From contig JAPLJY010000309.1 in the NCBI GenBank assembly GCA_026388345.1, forward strand, positions 1 through 7,440: DNA of 7,440 nt, written 5' to 3'. The first letter of the stretch is position 1. Every line of letters begins with the position of its first letter. Positions 1 to 5,599 of the stretch are shown one piece after another. Origin of the DNA: Deltaproteobacteria bacterium (GTDB lineage: Bacteria; Desulfobacterota; Syntrophia; Syntrophales; UBA5619). The position numbers and the translations under genes were made by a program. Under the pieces are notes generated by a model that saw nothing but the letters and a program-made list of their open reading frames with translations, had not been told where the DNA came from and did no database searches.

Positions 1-672
1 AATGATCTTTCCCTCCGTTCCCGGGGCCTTTTCCAAGATAGTATTGCGGATCAGGTCGCGAAAATGCTCCAGCACCGTCCGGAGCGGATTTCCTCTCTCT
101 CTGCGCAGAACGACAAAACCCGCGGCATCTTTCACGAACCCTCTCACCAGAATTCCCCGGAAACGGAGATAGGTTTCGTAATCGAATCCTCCGGGATTAT
201 GGAAATTCCGCGGGATCCTCAGCCTGGTATGGAAGCGGATGAAATCCCCGTAGTGGAAAGAATAGGGCTCGCGAATATTCAGGAGCACACGTCCCGAAAC
301 GGGAACATATTTACCGTCCCGGATGATCCGGGAGGCGGAGACGACCAGTTCCGTTTTCTCAGGTGATACTTGAGGGTTCTCGCAGATCACCCCTTCGACA
401 CTAACCATTTCACTTCTGATAAAGTTCAGAATATGATTTTCCCCGACATAAGGCTGACGGTACAGATTCATGTCGAGGATGCCGAGGAGAAAAATGGAAA
501 GGAGAAGGAATGAATGGATCAGCGTATGTTTTTTGAATGTTAGAATCAGGAAAATCAGAATCAGGACAATGACCAGAGAGACCTGAACGGGTAGATCTGG
601 AATCCGGTAAAGGCTTCCGAAGGAGATGCCCGCCATGAGTGCCGCCGCCAGAGGTAGAAACGGTCTGGTCAT
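1..672 (-). CDS. comEC: ComEC/Rec2-family DNA uptake channel, N-terminal part (runs off the window)
   Basis: This is the first 224 codons of a ComEC-type protein, which carries single-stranded DNA across the inner membrane during natural transformation. The reading frame stays open to base 1, so the C-terminus lies outside the window. Residues 1-20 and about 31-66 are hydrophobic and look like the N-terminal membrane helices. Residues about 85-190 correspond to the soluble DUF4131 (OB-fold-like) domain, and its family hallmark is visible as NPGGFDYETYLRFRGI at 159-174. The competence membrane domain and the metallo-beta-lactamase-like domain of full-length family members are not reached. I chose the ATG at 672 because AGGCGG (680-685) lies 7 nt upstream. 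The in-frame ATG at 753 falls inside the predicted -10 box and so cannot be transcribed from that promoter. The gene is divergent from pilS-pilR, which suits a type IV pilus-dependent uptake system. Family identity is secure; competence in this organism is inferred. Confidence 0.9.
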   Translation of the reverse strand, partial: MTRPFLPLAAALMAGISFGSLYRIPDLPVQVSLVIVLILIFLILTFKKHTLIHSFLLLSIFLLGILDMNLYRQPYVGENHILNFIRSEMVSVEGVICENPQVSPEKTELVVSASRIIRDGKYVPVSGRVLLNIREPYSFHYGDFIRFHTRLRIPRNFHNPGGFDYETYLRFRGILVRGFVKDAAGFVVLRRERGNPLRTVLEHFRDLIRNTILEKAPGTEGKII

Positions 673-748
673 CGCTGAACCGCCTATACGTGAGATCAGG
701 TTTCTTGAGAAGTTCGGAAAAGGAGGTGACGGAAGAGGAATTATCGGA

Positions 749-777
749 ATCATAGAAATAAACCGACTTTCTGTCAA
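749..777 (-). promoter_or_regulatory. Predicted sigma-70 promoter of comEC
   Basis: On the minus strand a perfect -35 box TTGACA (772-777) is followed after exactly 17 bp by TATGAT (749-754), one mismatch from the -10 consensus. Transcription should start near 742, giving a leader of about 70 nt before the comEC ATG at 672. This is the best housekeeping promoter match in the window. The motif and spacing are seen directly; activity is inferred. Confidence 0.7.
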
Positions 778-779
778 CA

Positions 780-807
780 GAATATCCCTTGCCGAATATC
801 CCCTGCG
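780..807. repeat. Tandem 14-bp direct repeat upstream of the comEC -35 box
   Basis: Two adjacent units, GAATATCCCTTGCC (780-793) and GAATATCCCCTGCG (794-807), match at 12 of 14 positions. They begin 2 bp beyond the -35 hexamer of the comEC promoter, the usual place for an activator site, and the 14-bp phase is not a whole number of helical turns. The second unit overlaps an inverted repeat (796-812). A regulator binding site is inferred; the repeat itself is plain. Confidence 0.6.
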
Positions 808-812
808 GATAT
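796..812. promoter_or_regulatory. Inverted repeat ATATCC-N5-GGATAT, candidate operator
   Basis: ATATCC (796-801) and GGATAT (807-812) form a perfect 6-bp dyad around a 5-bp spacer. The dyad lies upstream of comEC and overlaps the second unit of the tandem repeat. Its size and symmetry would suit a dimeric DNA-binding protein. No bound factor can be named from sequence alone, and a 6-bp dyad can occur by chance. Confidence 0.35.
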
Positions 813-898
813 GGAAACTCTATCCTTGAGGAGGAGTTACCGATAGGCGATGCCTGAGGCTGAAATGTAATGAATTGGATCGCCGCCCGTGAACGATG

Positions 899-927
899 TT
901 GACTTTTTCCCAGACTGAAAGTAGCCT
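899..927 (+). promoter_or_regulatory. Weak candidate sigma-70 promoter of pilS-pilR
   Basis: TTGACT (899-904) is followed after 17 bp by TAGCCT (922-927). The -35 box has one mismatch, while the -10 box keeps only the first two bases and the last T of the consensus. The predicted transcript would start near 934, about 50 nt before the pilS ATG. Low expression would be normal for a two-component regulatory operon. Confidence 0.35.
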
Positions 928-982
928 GTCGGTGAGTTCTCTTTCCATATTTTATTCAAACGCAAACAGGTCGTGAGTCCAT

Positions 983-2686
983 ATGACCAAAAATAGGATG
1001 CTTTCTGAAAACACGACACCCCGTCTCCGCTGGCTGATGCTGTCGAGGGTCGCCATCGTTACCTTCCTTCTCGGGATCGCCACCTTCGTCGATGTCAAGG
1101 GGATGGAGACCATTTCGACGATATCGGCGTCCACACTTTTCAAGACGATTCTTCTGACGTATATCCTTTCCATTGTTTATCTTTTTCTGCTGAAGTATGT
1201 CCGAAATCTTTTATGGAACATCTATATCCAGAGTCTCTGTGACGTTATTCTGATCACGGGAATGGTGTATGCGACCGGCGGTATCCACAGTATCTATTCC
1301 GTTTTTTATCCCCTGGTCATCATCTATTCCGTCCTCTTTCTGGGAAGGCGGGGCGGTCTCGTCATCGCATCTGCAGCCGGTATTTTTTACGGACTTTTCG
1401 TCGACCTGGAATTCTATGGGGTGATCTATCCCGTCTTTTCGACCCCCGTCCAGGATTACTTCCCGAACGCCGCATATGTTTTCATGAGGATCATAATCCA
1501 CATCCTCTCATTTTATTTCATCGCCTTCCTTACGAGTTTCGTCGTCGAACAGGAGAAAAAGACGCGGACCCTCCTCGCGGAGAAACAGAACGCCTTCGCT
1601 CAACTCGATCTGCTGCACCGGAGCATCATCGAATCGGTGGATACGGGCATCCTGACCGTTAACCTGGGTGGACAGATCAAATCCTTCAACCGGGCCGCCG
1701 CCGAGATCACCGGCTTTTTGTTTCGAGAAGTCGAAAACCGGATCATCTCTGACGTTTTTCCGAATTTTCCACCCCTGCCGAAAGAGAAAAACCCCGACGG
1801 GTACCGACAGACAGCGAGAATCCGATTTGAAACAACGTTTAATTCCGGTGACGGGCGAAGCCTGAGCCTCGGCGGCTCCCTGTCGCCCCTCCGCGATCCC
1901 CGGGGCTTAACAATCGGAAACATCATCGTTTTCCAGGACCTGACGGAAATCAACGAAATGAGGGAATCTCTGGAAAAGAGCCGGAGGCTTGCCTTTATCG
2001 GCGAGATGGCCGCCGGCCTTGCGCATGAAATCCGAAACCCACTCGCCTCCATGAGCGGTTCGATTCAGATGCTGAGTCAGGATCTTTCCCATAGCGAAAC
2101 CCATCGGAAACTGATGCAGATCATCCTCCGGGGAAAGGATCAGTTGGAGAGTTTTCTGAAGGATTTTCTCCTGATGGCAAGACCGGCCCCGGGGGTTCGG
2201 GAAGAGATCGATCTCAGGGATATGATCATGGATATCCTCGATTCTCTTCACTTTGTTCCGGACTGGCATGAACCCGTCCAGATTGACCTCCACCTGAAGG
2301 ATGATCCGTTATCCATTCACGCCAACCGAACGGAGAGCAGACAGGTTCTCTGGAATGTGATTCTAAACGCCATACAGGCCATGCCGGATGGGGGTGCGTT
2401 GACGGTTGAAGCGCATGGCCGCCGCAATGATGAAAGAGACGGTGTGGAAATCCGAATTCACGACACGGGCTGTGGTATTAAAAAAAATCGGCTTCAAAAG
2501 ATTTTTGAACCTTTCTATACGACGCGTGATACGGGAACGGGGCTGGGGCTGGCGGTAGTCAGCCGGATTCTGGAAGAATACAATGGGAAAATCGATATTC
2601 AAAGTGAAGAGGGGAAGGGAACGGCCTGCACGATATGGCTTCCCTGCCGGATTTTCCCTGCTGACGGGAACCGGATCATTTCGTAG
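983..2686 (+). CDS. pilS: PilS-type membrane sensor histidine kinase
   Basis: This 567-residue kinase is predicted to autophosphorylate and pass phosphate to the response regulator encoded next. Six hydrophobic segments are visible at about 17-36, 52-72, 79-97, 103-120, 124-147 and 166-187, the arrangement typical of PilS, with no large periplasmic sensor domain. A short charged, coiled-coil-like linker (188-215) leads to a PAS-like domain (about 211-322). The HisKA domain has H348 in LAHEIRNP. The ATPase domain shows the N box (N458, N462), the G1 box DTGCG (494-498), the F box around KIFEPFYTT (507-514) and the G2 box GTGLGL (518-523). All catalytic motifs are intact. An in-frame stop at 974-976 blocks any upstream start, so the ATG at 983 is used although its Shine-Dalgarno sequence is weak. 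It lies 18 nt upstream of pilR. PilS is favoured over NtrB by the six-helix N-terminus and the comEC neighbour; the exact signal is unknown. Confidence 0.85.
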   Translation: MTKNRMLSENTTPRLRWLMLSRVAIVTFLLGIATFVDVKGMETISTISASTLFKTILLTYILSIVYLFLLKYVRNLLWNIYIQSLCDVILITGMVYATGGIHSIYSVFYPLVIIYSVLFLGRRGGLVIASAAGIFYGLFVDLEFYGVIYPVFSTPVQDYFPNAAYVFMRIIIHILSFYFIAFLTSFVVEQEKKTRTLLAEKQNAFAQLDLLHRSIIESVDTGILTVNLGGQIKSFNRAAAEITGFLFREVENRIISDVFPNFPPLPKEKNPDGYRQTARIRFETTFNSGDGRSLSLGGSLSPLRDPRGLTIGNIIVFQDLTEINEMRESLEKSRRLAFIGEMAAGLAHEIRNPLASMSGSIQMLSQDLSHSETHRKLMQIILRGKDQLESFLKDFLLMARPAPGVREEIDLRDMIMDILDSLHFVPDWHEPVQIDLHLKDDPLSIHANRTESRQVLWNVILNAIQAMPDGGALTVEAHGRRNDERDGVEIRIHDTGCGIKKNRLQKIFEPFYTTRDTGTGLGLAVVSRILEEYNGKIDIQSEEGKGTACTIWLPCRIFPADGNRIIS

Positions 2687-2704
2687 TAGAGGTGGAGAAG
2701 AACA

Positions 2705-4072
2705 ATGGCCAAGATCCTTGTAGTGGACGATGATCAGGGGATGCGGGAATTTCTGGAGATCATGCTGACCCGTGAGGGATACCTTGTCAGCACCGCCGGC
2801 GATGCGGGAAAGGCCCTCGGACGATGTCGGAAGGAAAAATTCGATCTGATCATCACGGACCTCAAGATGCCGAAGATGGATGGGATCGGCTTTCTCAAGG
2901 AGGTCAAGGAACTTGCTCCGGAAACGATGGTCATCCTGATTACAGCCTATGCGTCCGGAGAAACGGCGGTCACCGCCATGAAGGAGGGGGCCTATGACTA
3001 CATCGAAAAGGATTTCGCGATCGAGGACCTTAAGCGGATCGTTCGGAACGCCCTGGCCGCTAAAGGGGTAAAACAGGACGACGCCCTATTTCTGAAGGAG
3101 GTGGGAGAAGCCTTGGGCTTCGGGAAAATGGTCGGGAACAGTCGGGAGATGGTCAAGGTCTATGCGACGATCAAAAAGGTCGCGGACACGCCCGCAAATG
3201 TCCTGATCCTCGGCGAGAGCGGCACGGGCAAGGAGCTCGTGGCCCAGGCGATACATGAGAACAGTTCCCGCCGGAATATGCCCTTTGTGGTCATCAATTG
3301 CGGGGGCATCCCTGAGAACCTCCTGGAAAGCGAGCTCTTTGGTTATATCAAGGGATCCTTTACCGGCGCCTATTCGGACAAGGCAGGGCTTTTCGAGATC
3401 GCCCACGGGGGAACCGTATTTTTGGACGAAATTACACAGCTTCCAAGATTGCTTCAGGTCAAGCTTCTAAGGGTTGTCCAGGAAAAGACCTTCCGCCGAA
3501 TCGGAGGCGCCGACGACATCCATGTCGATGTCCGCATTATTTCCGCAACAAATCAAAATCTCGCGGAGACCGTTAAAACAGGCTCCTTCAGAGAGGATCT
3601 CTATTATCGGTTGAATGTCATTCCACTTCATCTGCCTCCTCTCAGGGAGCGGAAGGAGGATATTCCGGTTCTGACAAAACACTTCATCGAAAAGTATTCG
3701 CATGAATTTGGCAAGGAGATCAAGACGATATCCGCTTATGCACTGGAACTGCTGATGCAGTACCCGTTTCCTGGGAATATCCGGGAGTTGGAGAACATCA
3801 TCGAACGGAGCATCGCCCTGGAGACCTCGAACATCATCCTTCCGGAAAACCTAATCATGACAAAAGACATGGGCGATAAAGGATACTTTCCCATTTATGA
3901 GATGTCTGACATTGGCCTTGATCTCAATGATGAACTTGCAAAATTTGAGAAGCGGCTGATCGAACAAGCACTGGAAAAGGCCGGGGGTTCCAAGACCCGA
4001 GCGGCTGAGCTTCTCAAAATCAGCTACGATTCCCTTCATTACCGCAGTGAAAAATTGGGGATACGGCCTTGA
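2705..4072 (+). CDS. pilR: PilR-type sigma-54-dependent response regulator
   Basis: This 455-residue NtrC-family activator is predicted to turn on sigma-54 promoters, classically that of the major pilin, when phosphorylated by the adjacent kinase. The receiver domain (1-118) has acidic residues D8-D10, phosphoacceptor D52, T80 and K102. The AAA+ domain (about 142-370) has Walker A GESGTGKE (170-177), the sigma-54 contact loop GSFTGA (217-222), Walker B VFLDE (238-242) and FREDLYYRL (295-303), an arginine-finger region. A Fis-type helix-turn-helix closes the protein (about 415-455). Two deviations stand out. The contact loop has Ser in place of the Ala of GAFTGA, a natural variant I believe is not rare. 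K102 is followed by Asp103 instead of the almost invariant Pro. Purine-rich GGTGGAGAAG precedes the ATG. PilR is chosen over NtrC or ZraR from the PilS partner and the comEC context; the family is certain, the target promoters are not. Confidence 0.87.
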   Translation: MAKILVVDDDQGMREFLEIMLTREGYLVSTAGDAGKALGRCRKEKFDLIITDLKMPKMDGIGFLKEVKELAPETMVILITAYASGETAVTAMKEGAYDYIEKDFAIEDLKRIVRNALAAKGVKQDDALFLKEVGEALGFGKMVGNSREMVKVYATIKKVADTPANVLILGESGTGKELVAQAIHENSSRRNMPFVVINCGGIPENLLESELFGYIKGSFTGAYSDKAGLFEIAHGGTVFLDEITQLPRLLQVKLLRVVQEKTFRRIGGADDIHVDVRIISATNQNLAETVKTGSFREDLYYRLNVIPLHLPPLRERKEDIPVLTKHFIEKYSHEFGKEIKTISAYALELLMQYPFPGNIRELENIIERSIALETSNIILPENLIMTKDMGDKGYFPIYEMSDIGLDLNDELAKFEKRLIEQALEKAGGSKTRAAELLKISYDSLHYRSEKLGIRP

Positions 4073-4088
4073 TCGAATCAATTTTCCC

Positions 4089-4118
4089 TTGACAATGGCA
4101 CTTCTCCTGTTTTATAGG
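4089..4118 (+). promoter_or_regulatory. Candidate sigma-70 promoter downstream of pilR
   Basis: A perfect TTGACA (4089-4094) starts 17 nt after the pilR stop. TATAGG (4113-4118) follows after 18 bp; it keeps TATA but lacks the final T. A start near 4124 would leave about 18 nt before the small ORF at 4142. It overlaps a sigma-54-like element, so only one of the two may be real. No terminator is visible between pilR and this promoter. Confidence 0.5.
4096..4111 (+). promoter_or_regulatory. Candidate sigma-54 (-24/-12) element
   Basis: TGGCAC (4096-4101), then 5 bp, then CTGTT (4107-4111). The -24 half is a full match. The -12 half matches TTGCW at the second T, the G and the final T, but GC has become GT. 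The spacing between the GG and the GT is correct. It lies 24 nt after the gene of a sigma-54 activator, which is why it is worth noting. The altered GC dinucleotide makes it doubtful. Confidence 0.25.
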
Positions 4119-4141
4119 TCAAAATACAAGGAGAGTAGACG

Positions 4142-4234
4142 ATGTCCGGTGTAATGGGATTGAGAAATTTTCGGCGGGGCGGCTTTACCGGCTTTTTTGG
4201 CTTCTTTATCGGGGTCTGCCCGCCGCGTCTGTAA
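4142..4234 (+). CDS. Phe/Gly-rich 30-residue small ORF, possible leader peptide
   Basis: A short reading frame opens with ATG at 4142, 8 nt after the Shine-Dalgarno sequence AAGGAG (4128-4133), and ends with TAA at 4232. The 30-residue product has six Phe and seven Gly, concentrated in FTGFFGFFIGV (residues 15-25), preceded by a basic patch (RNFRR, 8-12). Phe codons are mostly TTT. I do not recognise a family. It could be a leader peptide controlling the structured RNA that follows, a small membrane-associated protein, or a chance frame within a regulatory RNA. Support comes from the ribosome site and from the candidate promoters just upstream. It is followed by two terminator-like hairpins and then the binding-protein gene. 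Translation is not proven. Confidence 0.45.
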   Translation: MSGVMGLRNFRRGGFTGFFGFFIGVCPPRL

Positions 4235-4253
4235 CCCTTTCATGGGTCATACG

Positions 4254-4294
4254 CCGTGGACAGACCTGATCGTCGCCCACGGTTTTTTGTTTTT
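4254..4294 (+). terminator. Intrinsic terminator-like hairpin 1
   Basis: A 6-bp perfect stem CCGTGG/CCACGG (4254-4259 with 4277-4282) encloses a 17-nt loop in which GAC and GTC can pair further. It is followed directly by six T, one G and five T (4283-4294). It lies 19 nt after the small ORF stop and upstream of the binding-protein gene, so readthrough or antitermination would be needed for a common transcript. Confidence 0.5.
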
Positions 4295-4298
4295 CAGC

Positions 4299-4326
4299 AA
4301 GCCGTGGATGTTTTCACGGTTTTTTT
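4299..4326 (+). terminator. Intrinsic terminator-like hairpin 2
   Basis: CCGTG (4302-4306) and CACGG (4315-4319) form a stem around an 8-nt loop, extendable at the base by a G-U and two A-U pairs. Seven T follow (4320-4326). It ends 5 nt before the Shine-Dalgarno sequence of the binding-protein gene, the position expected for a control element rather than an ordinary gene end. It shares GCCGTGGA and CACGGTTTTTT with hairpin 1, so one may be a copy of the other. Confidence 0.5.
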
Positions 4327-4343
4327 ATTTTAAGGAGGGGAAT

Positions 4344-5543
4344 ATGCGAAGCGCGAAAAGAGTCATCATTTTAAGCAGCCTGGCCCTTGTTCTGCTCTGG
4401 CCGGGAACGGGAATTTCCAAAAATATCAAGGTCGGCGCCGCCATCAACTTGACCGGCCCGGCATCCACCTGGGGGCAGTTCCATGCCAAAGGGCAGCAGG
4501 ACTATTTCCGATATGTGAACGAAGTCAAGGGAGGCGTTGCCGGACGCAAGATCGAGATGATCCTGGTGGATACCGGCTACAAAGTACCGGAGGCGGTGGC
4601 AGCCGTCAGAAAATTTGCCGTGCAGGATCAGGTCGACATGATCGCCACCTGGGGGGCCGGTGAAGGACTGGCCGCCAAGCCGATCATCCAGAAATACCAG
4701 ATCCCGACAATCAACTACTCAACAAGCTGGGAGATCCTCGAGCCGCCGATGGAATACATGTACCTTCCCTTCGGGAGTTACCGCCTGGATTGTGAGGCGG
4801 TTCTTGACTACATCCTCGCCATCCACAAAGGCAAGGAGCCGCCGAAGGTTGGACTGCTGACCTACAACAACGCATATGGCCGCTCCATCCACAAACCGAC
4901 CCGGGAATACGCCGAGAAACAGAACATCAACATTGTGGCCATCGAGGAATTCCCCCCCCAGACCGTCGATCTGACAACGGAGCTGCTCCGTCTGCAGAAA
5001 AGCGGCGCGGAGTATCTCTTCATCCAGATGCTTCCGGCCACCATCATCACTGCCTTCAGGAGCGCGGATCGGATAGGTTATGATCCGCCGTTCTTCGGAA
5101 CCTGGACGTCGACCGACCCTGATTTCTTCCGGATGGGGCAAGGGCTGACCCGGAACCGTCTCCGGATTCAGTTTCCGGGAGGTCTCCCCGTGGACAATAT
5201 TTCGGGCATGAAGGTGATGCAAGAGCTGTGGAAACGCTATAAGACCGTTGATAAATTCGACGCCTCTTACTGGGAGGGGGTCGCTGTGGCCATGATCATG
5301 GAGCGGGCCATGTCCCGTGCAGCCGAAAAATCAAAAGAGATCAACCCTGAGACGATCAATCGGGCCATGGAATCCTTCCGGCAGGAGGACTTCGGCGGTC
5401 TGATCCCCGCTGTGACCTACACCGCGACGGATCACGGCGCCTCTTTCCGGGGCCGGATGGTCCAAGTGAAGGAGGACGGCTCCTTTACCCCGCTGACCAA
5501 CTTCTACATTCCCGGGAAAGAGAAGATCAAACTCCAAAAATAG
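4344..5543 (+). CDS. Periplasmic ligand-binding protein of a branched-chain-type ABC transporter
   Basis: This is a 399-residue solute-binding protein of the Leu/Ile/Val-binding (Peripla_BP_6, type 1 fold) family, which captures a ligand in the periplasm for an ABC importer. Residues 1-25 form a typical secretion signal (basic MRSAKR, hydrophobic IILSSLALVLLW, likely cut near GIS-K), with no lipobox Cys. The mature protein opens with IKVGAAINLTGPASTWG (28-44), the usual first strand and ligand loop of this family. A segment typical of the first lobe's binding cleft runs from TWGAGEG (102-108) to PTINYSTSWE (121-130). I chose the ATG at 4344 because AAGGAGGGG (4332-4340) precedes it. The frame is open upstream to 4197, but that extension runs through the terminator hairpins, has no ribosome site, and would bury the signal peptide. 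The ligand cannot be read from sequence; the downstream acyl-CoA synthetase suggests a carboxylic acid rather than an amino acid. Confidence 0.88.
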   Translation: MRSAKRVIILSSLALVLLWPGTGISKNIKVGAAINLTGPASTWGQFHAKGQQDYFRYVNEVKGGVAGRKIEMILVDTGYKVPEAVAAVRKFAVQDQVDMIATWGAGEGLAAKPIIQKYQIPTINYSTSWEILEPPMEYMYLPFGSYRLDCEAVLDYILAIHKGKEPPKVGLLTYNNAYGRSIHKPTREYAEKQNINIVAIEEFPPQTVDLTTELLRLQKSGAEYLFIQMLPATIITAFRSADRIGYDPPFFGTWTSTDPDFFRMGQGLTRNRLRIQFPGGLPVDNISGMKVMQELWKRYKTVDKFDASYWEGVAVAMIMERAMSRAAEKSKEINPETINRAMESFRQEDFGGLIPAVTYTATDHGASFRGRMVQVKEDGSFTPLTNFYIPGKEKIKLQK

Positions 5544-5599
5544 GGCCACATCAACGGCGGACGGGGTAATTCAGTGACAAGAAGCGATGGAAACACACG

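Larger units (their letters stand above)
673..982. other. Divergent comEC/pilS intergenic regulatory region
   Basis: These 310 bases between the divergent starts of comEC and pilS contain no convincing gene on either strand. They hold a strong candidate promoter for comEC (749-777), a tandem repeat and dyad immediately upstream of it (780-812), and a weaker candidate promoter for pilS (899-927). About 70 nt would be the comEC 5' untranslated leader (673 to about 742). The stretch 813-898 shows nothing I can name. Confidence 0.7.
4172..4326 (+). promoter_or_regulatory. Structured leader with mutually exclusive hairpins (candidate attenuator)
   Basis: Several stems can be traced by eye. CGGCGGG (4172-4178) pairs with CCCGCCG (4219-4225) inside the small ORF. 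ACCC (4234-4237) pairs with GGGT (4244-4247). CCGTGG (4254-4259) pairs with CCACGG (4277-4282), and CCGTG (4302-4306) with CACGG (4315-4319). In addition CCACGG (4277-4282) can pair perfectly with CCGTGG (4302-4307), which would break both terminator stems. GGTCTG (4213-4218) can also pair with CAGACC (4261-4266) in the first terminator loop. This 1:2, 2:3, 3:4 logic is that of attenuators and riboswitch expression platforms. No known riboswitch class was recognised. The pairings are seen directly; the regulatory role is inferred. Confidence 0.5.

Noticed and set aside
673..753. Upstream in-frame ATG at 753 as the comEC start
   Set aside because: It overlaps the predicted -10 box of the comEC promoter, and the added residues (MIPIIPLPSPPF...) do not resemble the family N-terminus.
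626..829. Plus-strand open frame of 67 codons opposite the comEC start region
   Set aside because: No family resemblance. It is antisense to comEC and its promoter, and the perfect Shine-Dalgarno-like AAGGAGGTGA at 720-729 lies inside the frame without a following start codon.
850..870. Six-codon ORF (ATG CCT GAG GCT GAA ATG TAA) preceded by GAGGAGGAG
   Set aside because: Too short to support, the spacing from the purine-rich stretch is long (about 14 nt or more), and there is no matching promoter or structure.
4197..4343. 49-residue N-terminal extension of the ABC binding protein from an ATG at 4197
   Set aside because: It runs through both terminator hairpins, has no ribosome site, and would place the signal peptide internally. 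The ATG at 4344 has AAGGAGGGG just upstream.
4719..5222. Long open frame of 167 codons on the minus strand inside the binding-protein gene
   Set aside because: It lies wholly within a well-supported gene, and its composition is that of an antisense shadow with no recognisable domain.
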